Positions 33,080 to 41,588 of a stretch of 64,000 nt of DNA are shown here, one piece after another; positions within the stretch are counted from its first letter, which is position 1, and each line of letters begins with the position of its first letter. This DNA is from Nocardia sp. SYP-A9097 (GTDB lineage: Bacteria > Actinomycetota > Actinomycetes > Mycobacteriales > Mycobacteriaceae). The DNA is taken from contig NZ_WJIC01000009.1 of the NCBI RefSeq assembly GCF_009649815.1, forward strand, positions 186,001 to 250,000, in the 5' to 3' direction. The notes below the pieces were generated by a model that was not told the DNA's origin, ran no database searches, and saw nothing but the letters and a program-made list of their open reading frames with translations. The position numbers and the translations under genes were made by a program.

Positions 33080-33760
33080 GTGTTCAACTTGATTTCGGAC
33101 TACCACACCCAGTTACTGGATTCATTCTGGGTGACCATCAAACTGACGCTGTACTCGGCTGTGCTGGCGCTGGTTCTGGGCACGATCGTGGCCGGAATGC
33201 GGGTCGCGCCGGTGCCGGTCGCGCGGTGGCTCGGCACGGCGTACGTCAATATCTTTCGCAATACGCCACTTACGCTGATCGTTATCTTCTGCTCGATCGG
33301 GTTGTACTCGACGCTCGGCATGAAACTGGCTCCGGCGGGCACAAATGACATCGCGGAGAACAACTTTCGGTTCGGGGTGCTCGGATTGGGTGTCTACACA
33401 GCGGCTTTCGTCTGCGAATCACTGCGCTCGGGCATCAATACGGTGCCGCTGGGGCAGTCCGAGGCGGGGCGTTCACTCGGCCTGACCTTCCTGCAGAATC
33501 TGCGACTCGTGGTGCTGCCGCAGGCATTTCGCGCCATTATCGGCCCGCTCGGCAGTGTGTTCATCGCATTGACCAAGAACTCCACCGTCGCTTCGGTGAT
33601 CGGTGTCGGCGAGGCCGCGCTGCTGATGGACACCATGAACGAGAACGAGGCCGCACCACTGGCCATCGGCGCGATCTTCGCGCTCGGCTTCGTGCTGCTG
33701 ACCCTGCCCACCGGCCTGCTCTTCGGCTGGCTGGCCAAACGATATGAGGTTGCGCGATGA
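33080..33760 (+). CDS. gluC: Glutamate ABC transporter permease
   Basis: A 226-residue HisM-type permease from GTG 33080, preceded by GGAGGGAC. Five membrane segments are visible, with the EAA loop SEAGRSLGLTFLQNLRLVVL, then PQAFRAIIGPLG. It forms the channel with GluD. Its stop overlaps the gluD start by four bases. The 5' leader carries the hairpin at 33005-33031. Confidence 0.95.
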   Translation: MFNLISDYHTQLLDSFWVTIKLTLYSAVLALVLGTIVAGMRVAPVPVARWLGTAYVNIFRNTPLTLIVIFCSIGLYSTLGMKLAPAGTNDIAENNFRFGVLGLGVYTAAFVCESLRSGINTVPLGQSEAGRSLGLTFLQNLRLVVLPQAFRAIIGPLGSVFIALTKNSTVASVIGVGEAALLMDTMNENEAAPLAIGAIFALGFVLLTLPTGLLFGWLAKRYEVAR

Positions 33761-34638
33761 GCTCGGCATCGGTTCTGTACGACGCTCCGGGGCCCCGCGC
33801 GCGGCTGCGGTATCGGATCTACTCGGGCGGGGTCGTCGTGGTGGCGGCGGTCGTGCTGTGGTTCATCTACAGCGCGCTCAGCGATAAGGGGCAGTTCGCG
33901 GCCGATAAGTGGAAGCCGTTCCTGGAAGCGGACATCTGGTCCACCTATCTGCTGCCGGGTCTGCGCGGGACCATCGAGGCAGCGGTGCTGTCGATTGTGT
34001 TCGCGCTGGTGATCGGCATGGTGTTCGGCATTCTGCGGCTCTCCGAGCATCGCAGTGTGCGGATTTTCGCCGGGACGGTCGTGGAGCTCGCGCGCGCCAT
34101 TCCGGTGCTGATCCTGATGATCTTCCTGTTCGCGGTCTTCTCGCAGAACAATGTGTTCCCGTCCGATCAGCTGGCCTTGGCGGCGGTGGTGACGGCGCTG
34201 ACCATCTACAACGGGTCGGTGATCGCGGAGATCGTGCGCTCGGGTATCCGCTCGCTGCCGCGCGGGCAATCCGAGGCCGCGGTGGCGCTCGGCCTGCGCA
34301 AGAACCAGGTCATGCGACTGGTGCTGCTGCCGCAGGCGATTACCGCCATGCTGCCCGCGCTGGTCTCGCAAATGGTTGTGGCGCTGAAGGATTCGGCCCT
34401 CGGCTACCAGATCACCTATGTGGAGGTGGTGCGCGCCGGTAAACAGCTCGGCGCGGCCGAACAGAACACCATCCCCGCCCTGCTGGTGATCGCCGCCATC
34501 ATGATCACCCTCAACTACACGCTGAGCGTGATCGCCACCCGCCTGGAACGCTGGCTCCGCACCCGCAAACGCGGCACCCGCGCAGTGGTCCCCGCCAATG
34601 CCATCACCGCGGCCCCCGGCATGGACCTGACCAAATAG
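33757..34638 (+). CDS. gluD: Glutamate ABC transporter permease
   Basis: A 293-residue permease, longer than GluC, with an N-terminal membrane segment (VVVVAAVVLWFIYSAL) and a second domain with the EAA loop GQSEAAVALGLRKNQVMRL, then VLLPQAITAMLPALVS. It pairs with GluC. The C-terminus has a basic tail (RTRKRGTRAV). It ends the operon; no strong terminator follows it. Confidence 0.95.
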   Translation: MSSASVLYDAPGPRARLRYRIYSGGVVVVAAVVLWFIYSALSDKGQFAADKWKPFLEADIWSTYLLPGLRGTIEAAVLSIVFALVIGMVFGILRLSEHRSVRIFAGTVVELARAIPVLILMIFLFAVFSQNNVFPSDQLALAAVVTALTIYNGSVIAEIVRSGIRSLPRGQSEAAVALGLRKNQVMRLVLLPQAITAMLPALVSQMVVALKDSALGYQITYVEVVRAGKQLGAAEQNTIPALLVIAAIMITLNYTLSVIATRLERWLRTRKRGTRAVVPANAITAAPGMDLTK

Positions 34639-34740
34639 CGATGGCTTGCCCAGGATGAATGCGGGGTTGGCGATCCCGACTTCGGGCCAATGTCCCCGAG
34701 CCTCGGACAACAACCATCCCCACCTCGCATACTGCTGTAC

Positions 34741-35010
34741 ATGAGCGAAGCGGACAGCGCCCGAAGACAATTCCGCCTGGGCCTGCTCCTGCTCGCCTGC
34801 ATCACCCCCCTGGCCGCCCTCTGCACCGCCCTCGCCGCCGCCCTCGGCGCCCTCATGCTCTCCGAGGCCCGCAAACGCCTACACCCACCCGCACCCCAAC
34901 CAACTCCCCGAACTCCCCTCCCCCGCTTTGCGTCTCCCCGCCCCTCCCAACGCGCCGACACCCGCCGCCCCCGCCGCGGCCCCCGCCCGCACAGCAGAAT
35001 CGTGCACTGA
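34741..35010 (+). CDS. Possible small membrane protein
   Basis: An 89-residue frame with one hydrophobic segment (LGLLLLACITPLAALCTALAA, about residues 13-33, stated in two parts LGLLLLACITP and LAALCTALAA) and a basic Pro/Arg-rich tail. Composition is plausible, but there is no recognised family and the Pro/Arg run is typical of spurious high-GC frames. Low confidence. Confidence 0.4.
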   Translation: MSEADSARRQFRLGLLLLACITPLAALCTALAAALGALMLSEARKRLHPPAPQPTPRTPLPRFASPRPSQRADTRRPRRGPRPHSRIVH

Positions 35011-35115
35011 ACCCCTCTCGATCTCCGCCGCCACTTGGCCCGCTCGTTCATCGAGATAGCGGCAAAAGTGCCGCCCGCCCCGAGAACTACCCCACATACC
35101 GACCGGCAGGGTGCT

Positions 35116-35180
35116 GCAACATGGATGTACTCACACAGCGGGCTACTCGACGTTTACCTGCGTGAGTACATCCGTGTTGC
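35116..35180 (+). repeat. Dispersed hairpin element with conserved loop, copy B
   Basis: The 19-bp arms GCAACATGGATGTACTCAC (35116-35134) and GTGAGTACATCCGTGTTGC (35162-35180) pair with one mismatch. The loop contains CTACTCGACGTTTACC (35143-35158). The rest of 35011-35243, between the possible small protein and recX, holds nothing else recognised. Confidence 0.85.
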
Positions 35181-35243
35181 GTCTCTCCCGGGGAATCGAC
35201 CGAATGGGATGGTAGAGGGGGATGCACTCGGGGGACCAAACCG

Positions 35244-37082
35244 TCAACCCCGGTCGAGATCGGCGGCGGCAAGCTCAGCCTTGACCAGTGCGTAGGCAGC
35301 GGATTGGTTGTAACCACGGCGAGCGAGCATCCCCACCAAGCGGGTGATCACCTTCTGCCGGTCCAGGTTCGGCGGGAAGGTGCGGAGTTTGCGGCGAACC
35401 AACTCGGTGGCCGCATCGGGCTCGGCGTCTTCCGACTCCTCGAGCGACGAATCGGATGGTTCGGCGGTGGCGGCGCCGGCAGCACGCATCGAGGGTTTGC
35501 CGATCGTGGTGAAACCGGCGGCCTCGACTTCGGGGGTGACTATCGCGAAGGCGATCGATGAGGTGTAGCCGCGGCGGGCGAGCATGCCGACCAGGCGGGT
35601 GATTGCCTTCTGGCGGTCCAGGGTTGGGGGGAAGGTGCGGAGTTTGCGGCGGACCAACTCGGTGGCCGCGTCGGCGTCGAGTTCGGTCGTTTCGGATGCG
35701 CCGGTGCCGCGCGCGGCCGATCCGAATCCTCCGGTACCGCGTTCGGATGCGGATTCCATTGCGCCGGAATCCGCTTCGGCGGGGGTCTGGGAGGTGGCCG
35801 GCTGGCCGGGTCCGCGCGACCTGACGGGTTCGGGGAAGTCGGTGGATCGCAGGGCCGTGGTTACGACGCCGAATGCGGTCCCGGGGTCGTAGCCTTTGCG
35901 GGCCAGGAGGGAGACCAGGCGGCGGGTTGCCTTGTCGCGGTCCATGGTTGGGGGCAGGGAGCCGAGTTTTTGGCGGACCAGGTCCTCGGCGCGAGAGGAC
36001 TCGGCCTCGGGGGTGAGGGATGCCAGGGCTTCATCGGCGTGCTGCTGGGAGATGCCTTTGCGGCGGAGCTCCTCGGCGAGGACTTTCTTGCCCTTACCGG
36101 AATATGTGTGGCGGGAGTAGACCCACTGCTGAGCAAATGCGGCGTCATTGATGAGACCGACTTCGGTGAGGCGATTCAGGACCCGGTCCGCTACTTCGGT
36201 GCTGTAACCCTTGGCGGCCAAACGATCCGCGAGTTCGGCGCGACTGCGATCACGGTCGGTGAGCAGACGCAGGCAGATCTCCTTGGCCTGGGCATCGGTA
36301 CCGCCACCGGGCAGCGGCTCGACCGGGCCGTAACCCGAACGGCTGCCGCGCCCACCACGCCGGGAACCACGCTCGCGAGACTCATCGAAATCGCCTTCCC
36401 CCACACCGCTTGCCGAGACGCCATCCTCATCGCGACGGCGCGAGCGGCGGCCACGACGCACACCGGTCGATTCGTCATCGCCGGCAACCGCAGTTGTTCG
36501 CTCGCGATCGGCGGAACCTTCTGCTGCCGCACCGGTTGTCGGTTTTTCGCCGTCACCTTGACGAAGAGAGCGCCGGGGGTGAGGCGAACGGCTGTCGGGC
36601 GGAGTACGCCGCGAGTCCGCGGAATCGTCCTGCGCGGCAAGGGTTGCCGCGTCTTCTCGGTCAGTGGGGGGCGCTTCCTCTCGCTGCTCGGTCGGCCGGC
36701 GGCGGGTTGGCTGGCGGCGTTCTACCCAGAGTTGGGCGTCGGAATCGGCGGCGGATTCGGACCAGCGAGTTGAGGTCGAATCGGTGCTGGACTCCGACCA
36801 TTTGGTGGAGTCGGAGTCTGCGGCCGTATTTGTCCAGCGGGTGGGGGCTGCGGCAGAGCCGGAGTCGTCCCAGGTGCTGGGGGCATCCCAAGCGCTGGAG
36901 CCCGAAGTGCCTGAGCCTCGGGAACCGGAGCCGCCTTGGGAACCGGAACGCTTCGAAGGCGAACGGGTGCCGCGGGATTCGAGGGCGTCGAGTTGGCGGC
37001 GGAGGCGTTCTACCGCGTCGAGGCGGGAGTCCTCGGGCCCCGGCCGGGTGGGCCGGGACTCGGGGGTGGACCTGTCGGTCAT
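35244..37082 (-). CDS. recX: RecX regulator with long N-terminal extension and triplicated C-terminal module
   Basis: A 612-residue protein, against roughly 150-220 for usual RecX. Residues 1-262 are disordered and Ser/Arg/Asp-rich, with a repeated W-S-E-S pattern near 94-110. The RecX core spans 263-412 (EICLRLLTDRDRSRAELADR, GLINDAAFAQQWVYSRH). The third helical module (365-412, DLVRQKLGSLPPTMDRDKAT) recurs at 473-520 (ELVRRKLRTFPPTLDRQKAI) and 557-604 (ELVRRKLRTFPPNLDRQKVI), joined by Ser/Glu-rich linkers. RecX normally caps or inhibits RecA filaments. It starts five bases after recA stops, so the two are coupled, and recA's SOS promoter should serve both. Confidence 0.93.
   Translation of the reverse strand: MTDRSTPESRPTRPGPEDSRLDAVERLRRQLDALESRGTRSPSKRSGSQGGSGSRGSGTSGSSAWDAPSTWDDSGSAAAPTRWTNTAADSDSTKWSESSTDSTSTRWSESAADSDAQLWVERRQPTRRRPTEQREEAPPTDREDAATLAAQDDSADSRRTPPDSRSPHPRRSLRQGDGEKPTTGAAAEGSADRERTTAVAGDDESTGVRRGRRSRRRDEDGVSASGVGEGDFDESRERGSRRGGRGSRSGYGPVEPLPGGGTDAQAKEICLRLLTDRDRSRAELADRLAAKGYSTEVADRVLNRLTEVGLINDAAFAQQWVYSRHTYSGKGKKVLAEELRRKGISQQHADEALASLTPEAESSRAEDLVRQKLGSLPPTMDRDKATRRLVSLLARKGYDPGTAFGVVTTALRSTDFPEPVRSRGPGQPATSQTPAEADSGAMESASERGTGGFGSAARGTGASETTELDADAATELVRRKLRTFPPTLDRQKAITRLVGMLARRGYTSSIAFAIVTPEVEAAGFTTIGKPSMRAAGAATAEPSDSSLEESEDAEPDAATELVRRKLRTFPPNLDRQKVITRLVGMLARRGYNQSAAYALVKAELAAADLDRG
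35271..35666 (-). repeat. Duplicated recX module at DNA level
   Basis: The segments 35271-35414 and 35523-35666 code for the second and third module copies and are nearly identical over their central parts (for example GGAAGGTGCGGAGTTTGCGG in both on the plus strand). The older copy at 35847-35990 is much less similar. This points to a recent tandem duplication of an already duplicated module. Confidence 0.8.
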
Positions 37083-37087
37083 GCGGA

Positions 37088-38122
37088 TCAGAAGTCGGCG
37101 GGGGCCTCGGTGGCGGTGACGTCCGCCCCGATGCCGAGCTTCTCCTTGATCTTCTTCTCGATCTCGTCCCGCACGTCATTGTTCTCGAGCAGGAACTTGC
37201 GGGCGTTCTCCTTGCCCTGGCCGAGCTGGTCGCCCTCGTAGGTGTACCAGGAGCCGGACTTGCGGATGAAGCCGTGCTCGACACCCATATCGATGATCGA
37301 GCCCTCCTTGGAGATGCCGATACCGTAGAGAATGTCGAACTCGGCCTGCTTGAACGGCGGGCTGACCTTGTTCTTGACGACCTTCACGCGGGTGCGGTTA
37401 CCGACCGCGTCGGTGCCGTCCTTGAGGGTCTCGATGCGGCGCACATCCAGGCGGACCGAGGCGTAGAACTTCAGCGCCTTACCACCGGTGGTGGTCTCCG
37501 GCGAGCCGAACATGACGCCGATCTTCTCGCGCAGCTGGTTGATGAAGATGGCGGTGGTGCCCGAATTGTTCAGGGCGCCCGTCATCTTGCGCAGCGCCTG
37601 GCTCATCAGGCGGGCCTGCAGGCCGACGTGGCTGTCACCCATTTCGCCTTCGATTTCCGCGCGCGGCACCAGGGCGGCAACGGAGTCGATGACGATGATG
37701 TCGATGGCGCCGGAACGCACCAGCATGTCGGCGATTTCCAGGGCCTGCTCACCGGTGTCTGGCTGGGAGACCAGCAGCGCGTCGGTGTCGACACCGAGCT
37801 TGCGGGCGTACTCCGGGTCGAGCGCGTGCTCGGCATCGATGAAGGCGGCGACACCGCCGAGGGCCTGGGCATTGGCGACGGCGTGCAGGGCGACGGTGGT
37901 CTTACCGGAAGATTCCGGACCGTAGATCTCGACGACGCGCCCGCGCGGCAGACCGCCGATACCGAGGGCGACGTCCAGTGCGATGGAACCTGTCGGAATC
38001 ACCGAGATGGGCTGGCGCACCTCCTCGCCGAGGCGCATGACCGCGCCCTTGCCGAAGCCCTTCTCGATCTGAGCCAACGCCAGCTCGAGCGCCTTGTCGC
38101 GGTCAAAAGGCTGTGGTGCCAT
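37088..38122 (-). CDS. recA: Recombinase A
   Basis: A 344-residue protein without the intein found in M. tuberculosis RecA. Walker A is GPESSGKTT (about residue 67). Filament and DNA loops are intact (MGDSHVGLQARLMSQALRKM and FINQLREKIGVMFGSPETTT regions). It catalyses strand exchange and triggers LexA self-cleavage. An SOS box lies 92 bases upstream. The ATG is preceded by GGGGAACC. The order recA-recX-(glu)-miaB is conserved. Confidence 0.98.
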   Translation of the reverse strand: MAPQPFDRDKALELALAQIEKGFGKGAVMRLGEEVRQPISVIPTGSIALDVALGIGGLPRGRVVEIYGPESSGKTTVALHAVANAQALGGVAAFIDAEHALDPEYARKLGVDTDALLVSQPDTGEQALEIADMLVRSGAIDIIVIDSVAALVPRAEIEGEMGDSHVGLQARLMSQALRKMTGALNNSGTTAIFINQLREKIGVMFGSPETTTGGKALKFYASVRLDVRRIETLKDGTDAVGNRTRVKVVKNKVSPPFKQAEFDILYGIGISKEGSIIDMGVEHGFIRKSGSWYTYEGDQLGQGKENARKFLLENNDVRDEIEKKIKEKLGIGADVTATEAPADF

Positions 38123-38213
38123 CCTCTGGTTCCCCTTTTCGACGGGTTGTCACGTGCTGTGGTTGGCGCTCACGTTAGAGGGAGCCACCGACAAGTTCCG
38201 ACGCCGAGCTTAA

Positions 38214-38229
38214 ACGAACAGGTGTTCGA
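38214..38229 (-). promoter_or_regulatory. LexA (SOS) box before recA
   Basis: ACGAACAGGTGTTCGA matches the actinobacterial SOS box TCGAAC-N4-GTTCGA at 11 of 12 defined positions. It lies 92-107 bases before the recA start, so recA-recX should be LexA-repressed and damage-induced. Confidence 0.85.
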
Positions 38230-38304
38230 GGCAAACACCACACCCGCCGACACGCGGGACGGAAATTTTCCGGACCACGAATCGACCCCGCGCGGTAATA
38301 CAGG

Positions 38305-39327
38305 TCAGCGGACCAGCGTGATGCGACCGGCATCCATCAGCACCTGCGCCTGCTTGAACAGCCGCAGCGCCGGCGTCACCTCCACATCGGTGATCCCGTC
38401 GAGCGCGCCGAGCCGCTCGGTGACGAACCGGTACAGGTGCGCGGTGTCGCGGCAGACCAGCGCGGCCGTCATGGTGGTCGGCCCGGTGGTGGCCGCGACA
38501 TAGGTGACCTCCGGACAGGTCGCCAGCGCCGCGCCCACCGCCGCGAGATCGGCCGGCCGCACCCGCAGCCAGATCGCCGCGCGCACAGTGACTCCCATGC
38601 GTTCGAGCGCGAAATCGAGATCGAAGTACAGCACCCCGGATTCGAGCAGCTCGGCCATGCGCCGCGCCACCCGTGGCGCACTCCAGCCCGTGGCCGCCGC
38701 GAGTTGCGCGTAGGGCGCGCGGCCGTCCCGCGCCAGGATGGCGAGCATGGCCTCGTCCGCGGGCGTCAGCGCGACGGGTGCGTCCAGGACCGCCGCGTCC
38801 TGCACCGGGCGGCCGGGACCCAGCGCCCGTAGCTGCTCGGCGGTGAGCATCGCGCTGTAGCGCGGCCAGTCCTCGTCCAGCGGGAAATTGTGCATGACCT
38901 CGTGCGCGATCAATCCGGTCACCTGCGGGGTGCCAGGAATCAGCTTGAGCAGCAAGGCATCTCGCCGCTCCGCGGTGCGCGCGCGGCTCACGCACATCAC
39001 CTCCGAACCGGTGGAGAGCAGTGAGACCCAGCTGAGTTCGGGCAGTCGCGCCAGCGCCTCCGCCAGCCGGAATGCCCCACTGGGCGTGGAGCGAATGCGC
39101 AGAATCCATCGCGCGTGCCCGAGCGGGACCACATTGATCTGCCCGGAGATGTGCAGCACGCCACGCTGCCGCATCGCACGATAGCGCCGCGCCACCGTCT
39201 GCTCCGAAACATCAAGGATGGCACCGAGTTTCGCGAACGGTATACGCGCATCTACGACCAGCCCGTGCACGATTCGCTTGTCGAGGTCATCGAGAATGGC
39301 GGATTCTCCGGGCAATTCGGTGGCCAT
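38305..39327 (-). CDS. Tandem Lrp/AsnC family regulator
   Basis: A 340-residue protein holding two Lrp/AsnC halves. The first has a winged helix at about residues 10-60 (LDDLDKRIVHGLVVDARIPF, VSEQTVARRYRAMRQRG); the second at about 185-235 (LTPADEAMLAILARDGRAPY, WSAPRVARRMAELLESG), each followed by a ligand-binding-like domain. Such double proteins act as one polypeptide instead of a dimer. It is divergent from the MFS exporter with 97 bp between starts, so it probably controls that transporter. Confidence 0.88.
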   Translation of the reverse strand: MATELPGESAILDDLDKRIVHGLVVDARIPFAKLGAILDVSEQTVARRYRAMRQRGVLHISGQINVVPLGHARWILRIRSTPSGAFRLAEALARLPELSWVSLLSTGSEVMCVSRARTAERRDALLLKLIPGTPQVTGLIAHEVMHNFPLDEDWPRYSAMLTAEQLRALGPGRPVQDAAVLDAPVALTPADEAMLAILARDGRAPYAQLAAATGWSAPRVARRMAELLESGVLYFDLDFALERMGVTVRAAIWLRVRPADLAAVGAALATCPEVTYVAATTGPTTMTAALVCRDTAHLYRFVTERLGALDGITDVEVTPALRLFKQAQVLMDAGRITLVR

Positions 39328-39424
39328 AGAGGGAATCTAACGAAAACCCCGCCGCGAGTGTGCCGAAAGCGACGCGGGTCGCACGCTGAACGTCGAAATC
39401 GTTCACCCTTTCTGGAGGCTCCCC

Positions 39425-40831
39425 GTGCGGAAATGGCTCCCCTTGTTCGCCGCGTGCCTAGGCACGCTGATGCTGCTCATCGATGTCACCATCGTCAATG
39501 TCGCGCTGCCCGCGATAGCCGACGACCTGGATGCGGGCCTGTCCGGCCTGCAATGGATCGTCGACGGCTACGCCCTGGCGCTGGCGGCGCTACTGCTGGT
39601 GATCGGCTCGCTCGCCGACCGACTCGGCGCGAAACCCGTCTATCTGGCCGGTCTGACCGTCTTCGCAATCTCCTCGCTGATCTGCGGAATGGCCGGGGAC
39701 ACCGGCATTCTCGTGTTCGCACGGGTCCTGCAGGGTATCGGCGGCGCGGCCATGTTCGCGACCACGCTGTCGCTGCTGAACGCCACCTACACCGGCCGTG
39801 ATCGCGGTATCGCGTTCGGCGCCTGGGGAGCGGTGAGCGGTGCGGCCGCCGCGCTCGGCGTGGTGCTGGGTGGTGTGCTCACCGATCTGCTGTCCTGGCG
39901 ATGGATCTTCTTCGTGAACCTGCCGATCGCGGCGGTCACCGTCGCGCTCTCGGTGGTCGCTTTCCCTGTCTCGCAACGGCATTCGGGTCATCGCGCGGAT
40001 CTGCCCGGTATGGCCGCCTTCACGATCGCGGCGACCGGGGTGACTTTCGGCATCATCCGTGGCGGCGAACACGGTTGGACAGATGCCGCCGCCGTGGCCG
40101 CCCTGGTCGCCGGTGCGGTGGCGGCCGTGCTGTTCACAGTCATCGAATCCCGCAGTGCCGCACCGATGTTCCCACTGCCGCTGCTACGCAACCGTACCTT
40201 CGGCGGGACTCTGATCGGCGCGTCCGGGCAAACCTTCGCGGCCTTCGCCGCCTCACCACTGATCTCCCTGTGGTTGCAGCAGCAGCTGCATATGAGCCCA
40301 TTGCGCACCGGCCTGGCCATGCTGCCGATGGCGGCCGCGGCATTCGTGGTTGCCGGTGTGACGGGCCGCTTCCTGCACGATGCCTCGCCCGCTTGGACGA
40401 TCGGCCTCGGGCTGGTGGTAATCGGCATCGGCGCGGGCCTGCTGACCTTGGTCGGCACCGGATCCTCCTGGACCGCTTTGATTCCCGGCCTGGTGGTGAT
40501 CGGCGCGGGCGCGGGCGTCAACGCTCCCGCCCTGGTGTCGACAGCCATGGCCGCGGTGCCGCCGCAACAGGGCGGAACAGCCGCGGGCGCGGTGAACACG
40601 GCCCGCCAGTTGGGCTTGGCATTGGGAGTCGCCGTGCTGGGCACCGTCTTCCGCAGCACCGCCGGTGAGGGTCATCCAATTCCGCCGGCGCACTTCGTGG
40701 ATGGACTCGATACCGCATTCATGGTCGCCTGCGTCGTCGGCCTGGTCTTCGGCGCGCTGTCGTTCGCTCTGTTCCGCCGGGCGCGGGCGCGAGTCGCGCC
40801 GATATCCGCGGAACACGCGCTGGTCGATTGA
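39425..40831 (+). CDS. MFS drug exporter of the DHA2 (14-helix) type
   Basis: A 468-residue membrane protein from GTG 39425, preceded by GGAGG twelve bases upstream. Family signatures include LMLLIDVTIVNVALPAI (motif D1 of DHA2), GSLADRLGAKPV (motif A) and the repeat QGIGGAAMFATTLSLLNATY (motif B to C). It would export hydrophobic cationic compounds using the proton gradient. It is probably repressed or activated by the adjacent double AsnC protein. Confidence 0.93.
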   Translation: MRKWLPLFAACLGTLMLLIDVTIVNVALPAIADDLDAGLSGLQWIVDGYALALAALLLVIGSLADRLGAKPVYLAGLTVFAISSLICGMAGDTGILVFARVLQGIGGAAMFATTLSLLNATYTGRDRGIAFGAWGAVSGAAAALGVVLGGVLTDLLSWRWIFFVNLPIAAVTVALSVVAFPVSQRHSGHRADLPGMAAFTIAATGVTFGIIRGGEHGWTDAAAVAALVAGAVAAVLFTVIESRSAAPMFPLPLLRNRTFGGTLIGASGQTFAAFAASPLISLWLQQQLHMSPLRTGLAMLPMAAAAFVVAGVTGRFLHDASPAWTIGLGLVVIGIGAGLLTLVGTGSSWTALIPGLVVIGAGAGVNAPALVSTAMAAVPPQQGGTAAGAVNTARQLGLALGVAVLGTVFRSTAGEGHPIPPAHFVDGLDTAFMVACVVGLVFGALSFALFRRARARVAPISAEHALVD

Positions 40832-40901
40832 GCTGACGCATCCGCTCCAGCCGCACCCTCGCCACCCGCACAGGCGCTAGCCGGAACGGCTGCCGGTGAG
40901 G

Positions 40902-40921
40902 CGGTGGTGCTGGCACCACCG
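40902..40921 (+). terminator. Possible terminator after the MFS gene
   Basis: An eight-base stem CGGTGGTG / CACCACCG with loop CTGG, 70 bases after the MFS stop. No T-tract. The remaining 40832-41124 gap before the convergent NTF2-like gene shows nothing else I recognise. Confidence 0.4.
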
Positions 40922-41124
40922 GGATGAGGGGTGCGGGCAGGCTGCCGTGCGGGCGCAAGATCACCGAGTATTGATGGGGCCGAGGCAATTCCGCCGCGGC
41001 ATTCACCCGCCCCACTGGCCATCGCGGCACTGCCCGCCGCGATGGCCGAGCGGGACAGGCGCTTTCGATGAGCTGGTCGAAAGCGCCGGCAGACCACCGC
41101 CCCGAAAACCCGGTTCCTCGCGGC

Positions 41125-41577
41125 TCATTCGAGCGGCAGTAACCATTCGTCGTCTTCGGAGCTGCGCGTACCGAAGATGCGGCGATCGGATTCCGCGATG
41201 CGGGTGTCGTTGATGCTGGCTTCGCGGCGGGACATCAGGCCCTCGGGGCTGAATTCCCAGAGTTCGTTGCCGTAGCTGCGCCACCATTGGCCGGACTCGT
41301 CGTGCCATTCGTATTGGAAGCGCACCGCGATGCGGTTGTCGTGGAAGCTCCAGAGTTGTTTGCGCAGGGCGTAACCGTTCTCGGTGGACCATTTGCGCTT
41401 CAGGAAATCCACGATCTCGGCACGGCCGGTCATGAACTCGTCGCGGTTGCGCCATACCGAATCCTCGGTGTACGCCTGGGCGACCTTCTCGGGATCGCGG
41501 GTGTTCCAGGCGTTTTCGGCGGCGCGGACCTTGAGTTCGGCGGACTCCTGATCGAAGGGTGGCAGTGGGGGTCGCAT
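41125..41577 (-). CDS. NTF2-like (DUF1348) protein
   Basis: A 150-residue cytoplasmic protein from ATG 41577 with the NTF2/SnoaL cone fold pattern: AENAWNTRDPEKVAQAY near residue 20 and VWRNRDEFMTGRAEIVDFLK near 43, and the C-terminal SINDTRIAESDRRIFG. It binds small molecules in related proteins; no reaction is established. It lies 11 bases after the flavin split-barrel gene, so the two are co-transcribed. Confidence 0.85.
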   Translation of the reverse strand: MRPPLPPFDQESAELKVRAAENAWNTRDPEKVAQAYTEDSVWRNRDEFMTGRAEIVDFLKRKWSTENGYALRKQLWSFHDNRIAVRFQYEWHDESGQWWRSYGNELWEFSPEGLMSRREASINDTRIAESDRRIFGTRSSEDDEWLLPLE

Positions 41578-41588
41578 GACGAGTCCTT

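Noticed and set aside
37088..38122. Possible intein in RecA, as in M. tuberculosis
   Set aside because: The protein is 344 residues with uninterrupted motifs, so no intein is present.
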